A stretch of DNA of 64,000 bases from Voacanga thouarsii (Eukaryota; Streptophyta; Magnoliopsida; Gentianales; Apocynaceae). The first letter of the stretch is position 1; each line of letters starts with the position of its first letter. This document shows, one piece after another, positions 19,106 to 31,299 of this stretch. The translations under genes were made by a program, and so were the position numbers. The notes below the pieces were generated by a model, which saw nothing but the letters and a program-made list of their open reading frames with translations, made no database searches and was not told where the DNA came from. The stretch is taken from positions 1,643,001-1,707,000 of the forward strand of contig JANUWF010001783.1 of NCBI GenBank assembly GCA_026120185.1, written 5' to 3'.

Positions 19106-22100
19106 TGTAAAAACCCCACCCTAAGTCATTTTGGGTAGTATGGGAGCATGAATTACATTACTTATATGTTAATATGATTTTATGATTTTATGTGCTTCGT
19201 GTATGTAGCAAATGATCTAAGTTATCCTAATTAGTTTGTGTGTTCATGCTAGGTTATTGAGTGTTTAGTTTCACTTTAAGGGAAAACTTGAGCACAGAGG
19301 TTTTAGGATATGAAGATTTCATTACTAGATTATGACACAAGTGATTTATAGTTCAATGGTAAGAGTGTTGGGATTTTAATGAAGTAATTGGGGGTTTGAA
19401 AGTTAATTCTTGCTTGATTTTCTTTTTCCTCTTTTCATCACTTTCTTCGTTTCCATCTTTGGAAACCCTTGATTTAAAGAGGAATCATTTGATGGAGAAT
19501 GTATTCTAAATTCTTCACTTACTAAATAATCCTACTTCTTTATTTCCCTAGAATTTCCATATTTTACATGCTTTGATTAGGTAATTAAATTATATTTATT
19601 TCCATTCTTACATAGGATAAAAATCATAGGATTATTATGGACTCCTTTCCATAAGAACTCCTAGCCGCCACTTTCCTTATGAAGATAGTAGAATGTTCCT
19701 TCAAATATTAATAAAGGGATTTTATTCCAAATCTAGGATTCTTTTCCTTTTTCCATGAGGTCTAAAACTGGTCAGTTCTTGGAGAGGATTTTTTGCAGCG
19801 TTTGTGGCTCATTTTCTTAACTAAACAACCCATCTTTTCCTCCATCTTGAGAGTCATGGAATCCGATTGTTATTCCATGAAATTCCACTTCCAAACCCTC
19901 GTTATGGCAACTAGATTAAGCTGGGAATATTACTTATAATAGTCTGTGAGATAACCCCCTAAACCTCTCAATCACACAACATTTAGCAACTAAATTGATA
20001 TGGATTTATTCCTTCCCAAGCTAGATAGATCTTGCTAATATTTAACGGCTGAACAACCTTCCAATTAGTACTGGCCAAAAAACAGGAAAAGAATCACGAA
20101 AGGAAACCTCCTTTTGTTTAGCAATTGAATTATCTACTTCTCTTTTTCCAGCTATGGAAATTACCATCCAGCTTTTCCTTTTCAAATTTCCAGCACTCTC
20201 TATTCTTTTTTCTTTTCTTTCTACAAGAATCACACACAACTTACACAACAAGATCTCGGCCAATCCCTTCTAGTGCACCAACTGAGAGATAAAACACAAC
20301 AGCATCTTCGGCCTTTCTGTTCTCTAGCTAAACACTCACACACAACAAGGCTAAACGTTGGTCATTTGCGTAAAGCAATTAGTACTCACTCCCTCAACTC
20401 ATTGTCCCCTTTCCCACCAATAAATTAAACACATATCACTCCCAAAATAGGGCCATTCAGCTTCATCCCACAGTAGCAAAACCGAACAGCTGCACATCCT
20501 AAGCATTCACCATTTGGCTTCTTCTCACTTTTTATTACTCTAGCCAAAATCCTACACACATCACAAGCTCTCTTTGGCCACTCTAGACAGTACCAGCCTA
20601 AGGAGATTCTACAACTAAATCCCTCTCCTTCACTCTCAAACCCTTTCCCTCTAATTTCTCTACAACCCAAATACTTTCCTTTTTGCTCCTAAAAATCTCT
20701 TCCAATATACACCACATCAAGGAATAGAAAATCACACCCCAAACCCCAAGATCCTTTAGCCTTTCCACTTTACTTGCTCACTCTCAATTGCCTCTCATTC
20801 CTTTTTTACTTCCCATCAGAACAAGACACAAACACACACAAACCCTTTCGGCCACCATCTAATCTCACCTAGAGACTCCATTGTTCTCGGACTCCATCAA
20901 GACAAAGTAAGGTCTCTCCTCTCTTGACTCTTCAAGCTATTCTTTTTTTCCCTTCTTATGTTAACCTGAGATCAATATTACTTCGGTTCTCTCATTTAAA
21001 CCCTAACCCTACTATATTATTCTTGATGAGTTTAGCCATAAAGGACGATCTATTTGGGGAAATCATATCCACGGGCTACTCAAACCGGTACAAGTCACCT
21101 TTTACTCCAAGTAAATCTTGCAACCTTGTTACTTTCTTATCTCGTAGGTCTAAGAATGGACTATGGTTTTGGATCCATGTATTGAGGATCATTGGGTTGT
21201 TTGTGTGGTTATGTGAGGCCTATAATAAAGTCTTGATGCTATTCTTGAGATGAGCATTATTTGCATATTAGTCATGTCAAAAGAATTAGTATGTGGTCGA
21301 AACATATAGAGAATTATGGGCATCAAATTATCTTTCTCTTATTGTTGTTAGTATTGAAACTCTAATAGTTTAAGGGTCGTTATAATAGTAAATTAATCTG
21401 GTACATATAATGATATTATCCAAATATTCATTGTTTTAATATATTATTTTTTACTAGAGAGTCATTTACATTATTAATTAATTATTTTTTATTAATTTAT
21501 TTGAGTATTTATTTATCTGATTACCTATTACATACAAGACTACTATTCATTTTTTTAGTACTATTGGATGATAACAGGAATATTATTATAAACTATTTAT
21601 TTGCTAGACATTAAACAATCAATAGAATTGTTGTTTGATTGGTAGATCCATTTAATTATTATTTGCACTTATTATTGTCCGTTGCATATACCTACTTATT
21701 CATTAATTTATTTACTATTTTATTTACTTATATCATGAATTATTAGGTATTACTGATTAATTGTTTCAATCAAATATTATTGTGACTCCTATTTTAACTA
21801 TACTCATGGACCTATTTATTTATCATTTAATATTATATATAAATTATTCATTAAGCAATATTTATTTGTTTGTCCATATGATTAATAGTGAGGTCTATAT
21901 CACACATGTGGGTTTTATCAATGTACTGTGAGTATGATGTTAGATGATTCAGTTTGATGCATAGCTGTGTGAGTGTTATATTGAGATTTATTATCACTAT
22001 AAATTTTATAAGTAGAATAGATGGTAACTTTAGGCATTTAATTTCTTATTAGGCCAAGTTGCACATCAAACCCCTGCAACCCAATAGTGCATTTTACCCA

Positions 22101-23169
22101 GTGAATCCGACAAGTCCTTGTATAGCTTCTTGATAAATATTGTACAAATTGCAAGTCAAGTCTTTCTATGTGTTGTTATCTTTGAAATACAAACTTGTGG
22201 ATTAAACATGGACAAACCACTTTTGTGCAATAAACCCTATTCTGATCAAGCAGAAGTTTTAAAATACGCAAAATACTTTCAACTATATTTTGAGCTATTT
22301 ACACTTCCATATTTGAGTAAATGTGCATTTCTAATGAATTGATTGCACACACCCTAAATCAGGTAATAGATGCATTGAGTACTCAATTAAGGTAGGCTTC
22401 TAGTACTAACTTCTAAAAGTTATGGTGAATCTCCTGGTAGGCGGCCACTTTCGGGAGACAAACTCTAGCAGGAATATGTGTTAATACTAGCAAGTCAAGC
22501 CAATCTGCACTAACATTCTATTACGACAAGACTGTTATCCAAAGATGGATGATCGATAAGTTTGAGTAGGAAATGGAAGAGAATCCTACTCAGTAGGCTG
22601 ACCACCCACTTCACTGTGATGCTAGATTTGTTTTATGACCCTTTTTTTGGTTCAATAATTGAAATATGATTGCATTTGAGTGGCTTACCTTTATAGTTTT
22701 TCTCAACCTTGAATTCCTGAATTTAATTTTATTGATTTATGAAATATGGAAATGAAGTCACTCAACGATTATACTCTTATTTACGGCTTGCAATTATTTT
22801 TCTTCTAATATCTTTGCAAATTACATCATGAAGCATTGTAAAACTTTCATTTGCGCACACAAGACTTACTAAGAAATTCTTTCTCATAGGATTTCTATGA
22901 CCTATTTCAAGAGACATTAGATCTAAGGTGGGAAATTACTAGAGTTAGGAATTGATATTGCCTCATTACTTTATTTGGAGTGGTTGACTTTATTTTTGTG
23001 TACACCTTTGAGTTTTATTTCTGAAACCTTTGTAATAGATTGAATCAATTTGTAATTTTAAATTTAAATTTCACTTTATTTTTGCTCTTGCTTAGTTATA
23101 AAGATCCCTAATCCTAAAGACAGAATGACATCCCGATCCTACCAAGTCACGTATCAATGGGGTGCTACA
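19106..23169 (+). repeat. 3' LTR of the Tekay-like element (4,064 bp)
   Basis: Begins TGTAAAAACCCCACCC directly after the polypurine tract and ends ATGGGGTGCTACA. It is collinear with the solo LTR 5768-10107. It contains a leader-like CT-rich part (20280-20920) ending near CAAAGTAAGG. No protein gene is present; the open frames at 20042-20263, 20425-20670, 20924-21253 and 22118-22342 show no recognisable domain. The internal region it terminates is the chromovirus pol at 17126-19040. Confidence 0.85.
19349..19402 (+). other. tRNA-like (Pol III A/B box) segment, second LTR
   Basis: TAGTTCAATGGTAAGA (19349-19364) and GGGTTTGAAAG (19392-19402) occupy the position equivalent to 6019-6073 in the other large LTR. 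Both boxes are worn. Confidence 0.4.
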
Positions 23170-23560
23170 TAGGATTTATTTTATCTTTTCTAGATATTTA
23201 TAGGTTGGACAATATATGTAAAGTAATTAGTGTGTACTTGTCCTTGAGGATTGATACTCGTTAATCCTTTATACTATGCCTTACGCTGGGTGTACTTGTT
23301 TTATATATGTTTTGTTTAGGATTAATATTTCAAATAAAACTTGATGGGAATGAGTATAAAATTGAATGATTTTTATAATCCAAATCTCTCGTATCAAGTT
23401 TTTTGCATTATTATTGGAGGCAATATCATGAAAGCTTGAATTCCATTTATTTAGCCATGTATATATTTAAATATGTTCCTTGTTATAATTAGGCACCTAT
23501 TAACTTTGTATGGAGATTGAATATGTATTCTAAATGTCTAATATGAACCATTTATTTGTA
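23170..23560 (+). repeat. Remnant LTR end and worn primer site of plus-strand Athila/Tat-like element
   Basis: At 23227-23270 the plus strand reads acttgtccttgaggattgat, the same motif (reverse-complemented) that lies in the minus-strand LTRs at 34570-34605 and 45680-45710. At about 23404-23433 a TTTTTTGCATT...GGAGGCAA stretch sits where TGGCGCCGTTGCCGGGG (the tRNA-Asp primer site of this group) is expected, with many changes. It follows the Tekay LTR end without a gap. This supports a truncated 5' LTR for the element at 23820-29580. Confidence 0.45.
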
Positions 23561-23819
23561 TGATAGGCAACGTGGCTGGATTGGATGATTTTAGAGATTC
23601 TGGCATATGGGGATAGATGACATTGGATTCCATCCAAGGGATGGAAGTGGTTATGAGTAGAATGTCATTGTCAAAGCATAACTCCCTTGAAAGTATATGG
23701 AAAAATTTGCAATTAATGTGGTACGGCGATTCTAAAATGTGGATGAAAAGTTAAAATACTATAAGACTATGATTCACAACTTGGAAAGACAAATGTGGTT
23801 ATTAACAGATTTAGTGAGG

Positions 23820-24614
23820 AAAACTTAATTAAAAATACCTTTGATCGCCATAGGATCAAATTCCCAAGAAAATTAGCAAACATTACACTTAGAAGCGGAA
23901 AAGAGTTGGCTGAGAGACCAATAAATAACTAGCAACAGCTTGAGTAGGATAGCTGGTGCCGGCTACCTATAGAACACCTGCCTGATGTAACCAATACTAA
24001 ACTCGCGCTAGATAAGAAGGATAAACCAGCACCGACTTCACCCTGTAACCAACCCCTTTAGAAAAACCCCGTTCCTTCTTTAAAACGACCAATCCCCTAC
24101 CCCAGCAAATTACAAAAAAACAAAAATAGATGAGCAATTTGGTAAATTCTTAGAGTTTTTTAAACAATTGCATATTAATATTCCTCTTGTAGAGGCTTTG
24201 ATGCAAATGCCAAAGTATGCCAAGTTCTTTAAAGACATCATTTCAAACAAAAAAAGGTTGGAAAAACTATTTACTGTAATCTTAAATGAAGAATGTTCAA
24301 CCACCTTCCAAGGTAATCTTCCATACAAGGAAAAGAACCCAGGGAGTTTTTCTATTCCTTGTCTTACTAGTGATATTACACTTTACAATGTATTAGCCGA
24401 TTTAGGTGCTAGTATAAATCTTTTGTCTTATAAAAAATTTCAAAAGCTAGGCCTAGGAGAACCAAAGCCCACTAAAATAAGTATTTAACTAGCGGATAGA
24501 TCTATAAAATATCCTGGGGGAATTGCGGAAGATATACTTGTTAAAGTAGATAGATTCATTTTGCCTGTAGGTTTTGTTATTCTTGACATGGATGAAGATG
24601 CTAAAATCCTTTTT
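23820..24614 (+). pseudogene. Athila/Tat-like gag end and aspartic protease
   Basis: Around 23885 the plus strand reads ITLRSGKELAERP, the conserved end of gag in Athila/Tat elements. From 24168 an open frame of 106 codons reads INIPLVEALMQMPKYAKF, FKDIISNKKRLEKL, PGSFSIPCLTSDI and VLADLGASINLL. The aspartic-protease site is D-L-G-A (D-S/T-G in canonical enzymes), as is usual in this group. After a stop (24486-24488) it continues DRSIKYPGGIAEDIL and FVILDMDEDAKI, and is then cut by an LTR insertion. The protease cuts the gag-pol polyprotein. Upstream gag is unrecognisable. Confidence 0.8.
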
Positions 24615-26484
24615 TGTAATATCCCGCCCTGAGAAGCCTTGAGATAGGAAATATTTTACTACCTTTGAAATCTTTTGAATATCATATGATAATTTTTCTT
24701 AAATTCTATAAATCTATTTTCTTTCAAAGTTATTATTTGTGAAATAAATATTTTATGCAAAATATATTATATATTATGTTTGATAAAAAAAATATATTTA
24801 ATATATTATATTTGATTTGATTTGATAAGAAATATTACATTTTATATTTGATAAGAAATATATATTTTTATGTATTATATTTTATATTTATAGGAAGACA
24901 AATCTAATTTTGCTACTAACTCTATTTTTTTAATAAGAAGAAAAATTCAATTTGGCTAAGTAACTTTTATAATAATTATACAAGGCCCACAACTTTAATC
25001 AAGTTGTTAGTTTTTTTATATGTAGGACCTACAAAATTTTATAAGTGGCCTATTTCATTAATGCTTCATTAATTATGTTTGACTACTTTTATAAAGTTTA
25101 GACATTTATTACATGAATTCTGTTATTGAATGCTAATTTATATCTTCCATAATATTTGTATTCTTCTTAAATATTATGGATCTTCTAGAAACTTGATGAG
25201 TCATGTTCTACAAGCTTCCATAAGTTGCCACCTATATCATCTAACTTATTCCATAAGCTTCTGTATTATTCTATTAATTTTCAATAGCTTCCAAAATATT
25301 CTAGACTAGGTGAATCATCCTCTATAAGCTTCTAAAGGTTTCTAGATATGGTAACTCACCTTCCATGTATTCCTATCATATTTCATAACTTTCTACTTAA
25401 GCTTTCATACAAGCTTCTTACATAAGCTCTTAGGTAAGTTATTATATAAGCCATGACATGAGCAAGGCTTCTCACTTAAGCTTCTTTAACACCAATAAAT
25501 AGAAGAACAAGAGAGAAGAACAAGATAAGAAATAGGGAGGACCGAAAGTTAAAAAGTAAGAGAGAAAAGAAAGAAGAAGAAGACGAAGCAGAAGAGAAAA
25601 GGAAGGAAAGAAATGGAAAATAAGGAGAAAGAAGAGAGAAAGAGAGATTAGAACTTTGAAAGATTGATTTACTAGAGGAATTAGCTTGACGAGGTGAGCC
25701 CCATTTACTTTATAAATACTATTTTGGCAAATGATTTTCTTAAAATATACATGTCTACTACTTGATATTTTATGAAACATGGATTTGTGAGTGACTCCAA
25801 GAATTCAATTTTGGAAAGAGAGATTGGTTTGGAAAATATTGCATTGCTTTGATATTTGGCTTTATGCCTAAATATGTTATAATATTCATAGGACTAATGT
25901 TCCTATGGTATTGATGTTATTTGTTGGACTAATGTTCCTTCCGAATAATAAGATCACAATATGGTTTGCTTGTTAAACATCTTTTGAGAATGCAACTGCT
26001 ATGTGGAGCCATTAATATCTATGTGAGAAAAAGATTTTTTGTGCATCAATATCAATATCAAGTATATGATCCCATGTATTGCTTACAAGTTGTCTTGTTT
26101 GGAAAATACCATGAAAACTATTTATCTAAAATCATGAATACACATGAGACTTATTGAGTATTTTGCACTCACATATTTTCCTATATGTTTTTAGGCCTTA
26201 TGGTACAAGATGGTGATTAGAGTGTGCAACGGAAGCGTGATGGAGTAGAAATAAGTAATATAAGATATTATATATATTGTAAATTTAGAATATTTTATGA
26301 AGGATTTGAAATCCATAGTTACGGGATTTTCCTATGAATAAATTCCTAATTTTGAAGTTATAGTATGATTCCTCTATAAATTAAGTTTATTAATCATTAT
26401 AAAGACCTCTTGTCCAGGAGTTCAGATAGAGTAACATCCCATGAAGATAAAGCCTACTGTGAATGGAATATGTGGGGTGTTACA
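24615..26484 (+). mobile_element. Gypsy solo LTR inserted in the protease (1,870 bp)
   Basis: Begins TGTAATATCCCGCCC and ends GGGGTGTTACA, with a near-terminal TATAAAGACC block like the two large Tekay-like LTRs but less than half their length. It is therefore a related, shorter family. It splits the protease between AKI and LILGRPFL. The flanks (CTTTTT on the left, TCTTT on the right) look like a worn 5-bp duplication. No internal region is present, so the element was reduced to a solo LTR by recombination. No gene lies inside; the 102-codon minus-strand frame at 25472-25780 is low-complexity. Confidence 0.8.
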
Positions 26485-26960
26485 TCTTTGATTCTAGGTA
26501 GACCTTTCCTAACAAATGCAAAGCACTTATTAATATTCACGGGGGAGGTTAACGCTTGGACTAGGGAATGAAGAGATTATCATTCACATACATGAATGCA
26601 TAAAGCATCTATCATCTTGTGACAACTCTTGTTTTATGATTGATATTCTTGATAATAGTGTTTTTGAATGTGTGTAGGAATTTATGAATGGAGATCCTTT
26701 GGAATGGCTTATGAAGCTAGAAAGGGCAGAAGCACAATCACCTCCGAAGGACTTAGTTGCATACTTAGTAGATAGTAAGGAAGAGGTAGAGCTTGAAACC
26801 TTTAAGACTATTGAGAAATCTAGCTTAGGAAGAATGAGATCATTCATTGATGACCCATTGAAATTAGAATTTAATAAATTATCGGGACATTTGGAATATG
26901 CTTTCTTAGAAAAAGAAAGGGAAATTATCGATAATCATTGCCAAAAACCTTACCATTGAG
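26485..26960 (+). pseudogene. Protease end and spacer before reverse transcriptase
   Basis: Resumes with LILGRPFL (26487-26510), the conserved end of the protease, then HLLIFTGEVNAW. From 26684 an open frame of 91 codons includes PLEWLMKLERAEAQS, SSLGRMRSFIDDPLKLE and LSGHLEYAFLEKER. The last of these fits the LKxLPxHLxYAFL motif that immediately precedes RT in Athila/Tat elements. A stop ends it at 26957-26959. Confidence 0.75.
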
Positions 26961-26999
26961 GAAAAAAAAAACCAATTTGTATCCATTTTGAAAAAAAAT

Positions 27000-28385
27000 A
27001 AAAGGGCTATAGCTTGGATAATCGTTGATATTAAGGGTATTAGTCCTTCTTTTTGCACTCATAAAATTTTGTTAGAAGGAGCCAAACCTATGGTGTAACC
27101 CCAAAGAAGGTTGAACCCCAAAAAGAAGTAGTAAAATGAGAGGTGATTAAGCTTTTAGATGTAGTAGTTATTTACCTTATCTCAAATAGTTTTTAGGTTA
27201 GTCCAACAAAAGTGGTACCAAAGAAAGGAGGGATGACAGTGGCTCCAAATAACAAAAATGAATTCATTTCTATGAGATTGGTTACCTATTGGAGGGTATG
27301 CATTAATTATAGAAAGCTTAATGAGGCTACAAGAAAAGATCACTTTCCTCTTCCTTTTATTGATCAAATATTAGAAAGGTTAGCCTAACATAATTATTAC
27401 TGCTTTTTAGATGGATTTTTAGGCTACTTTCAAATTCCTATAGCCTTAGAGGATCAAGAGAAAATAACTTTCACTTCCTATTGACACTTTTGCATATCGT
27501 CGCATGCCTTTTGGTCTTTGTAATGGTCCAAGAACTTTTTAAAGATGTATGATGGCTATTTTTGAAGGATTAGTGGGAGCTATCATAGAAGTATTAATGG
27601 ATGATTTTTCATTTTTTGGAGATTCTTTTGATTTATATTTACATAATTTTGAAAAGGAACTTCAAAAATGTGAAGAAACCAACCTTATGATCAATTAGGA
27701 AAAATGTCATTTCATGGTTCAAGAGGGAATTGTTTTAGGACATAAGATTTCAAAGAAATGGATTGAGTTTGATAGAGCTAGAATTGAGGCAATTGAGAAG
27801 CTTCCTCCTCCTACTTTGGTAAAAGCTATAAGGAATTTTCTTGGTCATGCCGGATTTTATAGGAGGTTCATCTTAAACTTTTCAAAACTTTCTAAACCTC
27901 TCACTTCTTTTCTTAAAAAAAAATGCTATTTTCAATATTGATGATAAAATGGCTTAAAGCTTTTAATTTATTGAAAGAAAAATTGATTAACTCTCCCATT
28001 TTGATTTCACCATATTGGTCCCTCCCCTTTGAACTAATGTGTGATGCAAGTGATTTTGCAATAGGAGCAATTCTTGGATAACAAAGAAATAAGCACTTTG
28101 AACTCATTTACTATGCAAGCAAAACTCTTACAGCAACTTAAGAAAATTACACCACCACAGAAAAAGAATTTATGTGTTACTTGCTATAGTATTTATTTTT
28201 GATAAATTTAGTTCTTATATTGTCTTATCCAAAAGTAATTATTTATACGGATCATTTGGCGCTTAAGTATCTTTTGACTAAACATGACTCTAAGACTAGG
28301 CTAAGTAGATGGGTCTTACTATTATAAGAATTTAATTTGGAAATTAAGGACAAAAAGGGAGCCAAGAATTTGGCGGTGGATCATC
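27000..28385 (+). pseudogene. Athila/Tat-like reverse transcriptase and RNase H
   Basis: Visible in order: [60 protein letters not shown], then the catalytic stretch EVLMDDFSFFG with both aspartates kept (27600-27605). Next comes an open frame (27714-27941) with VQEGIVLGHKIS, IEKLPPPTLVKAIRNFLGH and AGFYRRF. RNase H follows: LMCDASDFAIGAILG, YYASKTL, TTTEKEFMCYLL and IYTDHLALKYLL. There are at least eight stops or frame changes. Normal function is to copy the element RNA into DNA; here it is inactive. Confidence 0.85.
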
Positions 28386-28409
28386 TATCGACATTGAAAA
28401 AACTCTCAC

Positions 28410-29580
28410 TTGGAACCATTAAAAAAAGAAAAGATTGATGATACTTCCCCGGGTGAACAACTTGTGCTAATGGAAGGTAACACTTTTCAAACTCCTTGGT
28501 TTGTTGATTTTGCTAACTATTTGGCAGTAGGAATTCTTCTAAAGGATTTTGCTTCACAACAAAGGAAGAAATTCCTTTCTAAAATGAAGTATTACTTTTG
28601 GGAGGACCCTCTTTTGTTTAGGTGTTGTGCAAATCATGTCATTAGAAGATGTGTAGATTCAATGTATATTATTGATATTCTAAGACATTGCCATCAAGAA
28701 CCCACCAGGGTCCATTATCAAACAAATAGCACTGCAAAAAAAAAAAAAGGTACTTGATTCCAAATCTTATTGGCTATCAATCTTTAAGGATGCTCATTAG
28801 TTTGTTAAGAATTGTGATAGGTGCCAACGTTGGCAAATATTCCTAATGCTAATGAGATGCCAATGTCTATTGTTCAAGCTTGTGAAATATTTGATTATTG
28901 GGGAATAGATTTCATGGGCCTTTTTCTTAGTTCTTTTAGTAACAAATACATCTTGGTTATGGTAGATTATGCATCCAAGTGGGTGGAGGCACAAGCCTTA
29001 CTTACAAATGATGCAAGGGTAGTAGTTAAATTTCTCAAAAAGCTCTTTACCCATTTTAGAATGCCTAGGGTACTCATTAGTGCTGGAGGAACTCATTTTT
29101 ATAATAACTAATTAAAAAATGTGTTTACATATCTAGGAGTTACATAGAAGTTTGCTACCCCTTATCACCCCCAAACAAGTGGTCAAGTTGAGATGGTTAG
29201 TAGAGAACTCATAAGAATTTTGGAAAAGGTTGTAATCATACAAGGAAAGATTGGAGTTCCAAATTAGATGACACTTTTTAAGCTTATAAGACTGCCTACA
29301 AAACTCCTATTAGTACGACTCCCTATAGGCTAATTTATGAAAAATCTTATCATCTACTCTAGAGATTGAGCATAAGGCTTATTTGGCTATTAAACTTACC
29401 AATTTGGATCTCGATTCTATGGGCAAGAAAGAGGTTACATCAATTGAATAAATTACATGAATGGAGACATGATGCTTATGAAAATTCAAGGTTGTATAAG
29501 GAAAAGATGAAAAGATGGCATGAAAAACTCCTTGAGTATATTTGTGAGTTTGAGGAAGGTGACTAAGTTTTATTGTATAA
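28410..29580 (+). pseudogene. Athila/Tat-like integrase
   Basis: 28410-28757 includes PWFVDFANYLAVGILL and YYFWEDPLLFRCCANHVIRRC, leading into the HHCC zinc-binding part (HCHQEP, later CDRCQRW near 28817). 28821-29111 holds the core: [29 protein letters not shown] and [15 protein letters not shown]. In the last motif the second catalytic Asp (SDGG) is Ala, codon GCT at 29082-29084, which alone would abolish strand transfer. 29366-29566 holds ARKRLHQLNKLHEWRHDAY and a C-terminal basic part. Frame changes are present between these pieces. Confidence 0.85.
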
Positions 29581-29850
29581 TTCAAGGTTAAAGTTTTTTT
29601 CGGGTAAGTTTAAGTTAAAGTGGTTCGGACAATATGTTGTATCTAAAATCTTTCATTTTCAAGCTATTGAAGTATCACATCCCCAAAAAAAAAAAGGATT
29701 TTAAGGTCAATGGTAATTGTGTGAAGAACTACTTTAGCAAAATCAGCAAACCATGGAGGAGATGAAGTTTTACTCTCAATCCATTACAATTGTTCGTCAA
29801 AAAAAGTATCATGAGTATCAATTTCTTTCAAAGGTTCTTGATAAGGTTTA
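29581..29850 (+). other. Tail of the Athila/Tat-like pol; no further gene
   Basis: The plus strand gives KLKWFGQYVVSKIF and FKVNGNCVKNYF, the usual last motifs of the polyprotein, then non-coding DNA. The 3' LTR of this element is missing; a LINE fragment follows. Confidence 0.55.
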
Positions 29851-31299
29851 TCTAGTCTAGACAACTGTCTAGATGATTGGGCATCACACATTTAGCTTTT
29901 GCAGACGACCTTATGATGTTCTCCAAAGGTGAACCTGAGTCCATTGCCATCCTAGAATGTCTAGATGATTTTTGGGAGTGCTCAGGACTTCAAATCAACA
30001 AGAAAAAGTCACAACTATACTTGGCAGGGGTTTTAGAAGTAGACAAAAATCAACTGCCCAATTCCAGTGGTATTCTGTTGGCTTGTTCCTATTTCGTTAC
30101 CTCGGAGTACCCATTATGTTTGATAAAATTCGTCTCAACAACTACCGGCCATTGCTGGACAACATTGGAGCGTATATAGGCAGATGGTCTGCCCTCTCCC
30201 TCTCCTACGCTGGTAGAGTTGAGCTTATCTGTGCAGTACTACAAGGTATCGATTGATTTTAGCTTTCCCTCCTACCTTCTCCAACTGGACTGATTGATTA
30301 ACTAAACAGGATGGCCAGGGAATTCTTATAGGATACTAAAAATTCTTTAGTTGCATGGTCAAATCTATGTATTCCTAAAACTGAAGGGGGCTCGGCCTTA
30401 AGGATCTCCGCAGCTGGAACTTGGCACTCCTAGCTCATGCACTTTGGGACATCCAATTTGAAAAACAAACTCTGTGGGTACAATGGGTATCCCACTACTA
30501 TATAAACAGGCAATCACTATTGGACATAACCCTAAACAGCGTGCACTCTCCATTGTTCAAAAGACTCCTCCTAATCAGAGATTTCATCATCACAAAGGAG
30601 CAAGACTATAACCGAGCTATCAATGAGCTTCAGGCTTGGGCAGAAGGGGGCAAGTTGAGCACCTGATGTGCTTATGATTATTTCTGCCCTCAGTAATCCA
30701 GAGTTTCATGGGCAACAACCGTTTGGCAGCAAGGACTAATGCCCAAGCATTCTTTCTCTCTATAGCAATATGCCAAAGGACGTCTTAAAACCAAGGATAC
30801 TCTTCCATTTATCATAGACGATATCATGTGCCCATTGTGTAGATGGGAACCGAAATCAGCAAGACACCTATTCTTTTAATGCTAATTTTTAGAAGCCGTA
30901 TGGACCGACATCCAGAGCTGGTTAAGATTGCCATAACCTATAAGATCACTATCTGCCTACTTCAAGTGGTTCAAGAGACATAATCGGGGCTCTAGCTGGG
31001 TTGCTAAGACCAAGTCCATGGCTGTGTGTGCTATGATTTACCACATCTGGACTACTTGAAACCGAATATTGTTTGATAACCAGCAGTGCCAACCCTCAGA
31101 CGTTTCTTTAAAGATCAAAACATATGTCTAAAGAGTCCTCTTTACCCTGTACCCTCATGTTTTGAACATTTTTTAGTCTTATGTAAATTGAACTAGTAGG
31201 TGCTTTACCTTGGCCCCAACTAAGTGAACGCTTTGTACATATTCCTCATTTTGATCATTAATACACCTTTACATTTTGATCCCAAAAAAAAAAAAAAAA
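29851..31299 (+). mobile_element. 5'-truncated L1-like LINE with poly(A) tail
   Basis: The C-terminal part of ORF2. It starts inside reverse transcriptase at LGITHLAFADDLMMFSKG (the FADD active site is kept), followed by CSGLQINKKKSQLYLAG, RYLGVPI, WSALSLSYAGRVELI and the plant LINE tail LLAHALWDIQFEKQTLWVQW. A worn CxxC zinc region follows near 30828 (CPLCRWEPKSARHLFF). The 3' untranslated part ends in 16 A residues (31284-31299). Frame changes occur near 30050 and 30260. The endonuclease and ORF1 are missing, as is common for LINE copies that stop short. No convincing target duplication was seen around 29850 and 31300. Confidence 0.85.

Noticed and set aside
25472..25780. 102-codon minus-strand frame rich in leucine, serine and phenylalanine, resembling a membrane protein
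   Set aside because: It is the complement of a GA-rich stretch in the leader part of a gypsy LTR; the hydrophobic look comes from low-complexity DNA.
27182..27367. 61-codon minus-strand open frame
   Set aside because: Shadow of the reverse-transcriptase motifs on the plus strand.
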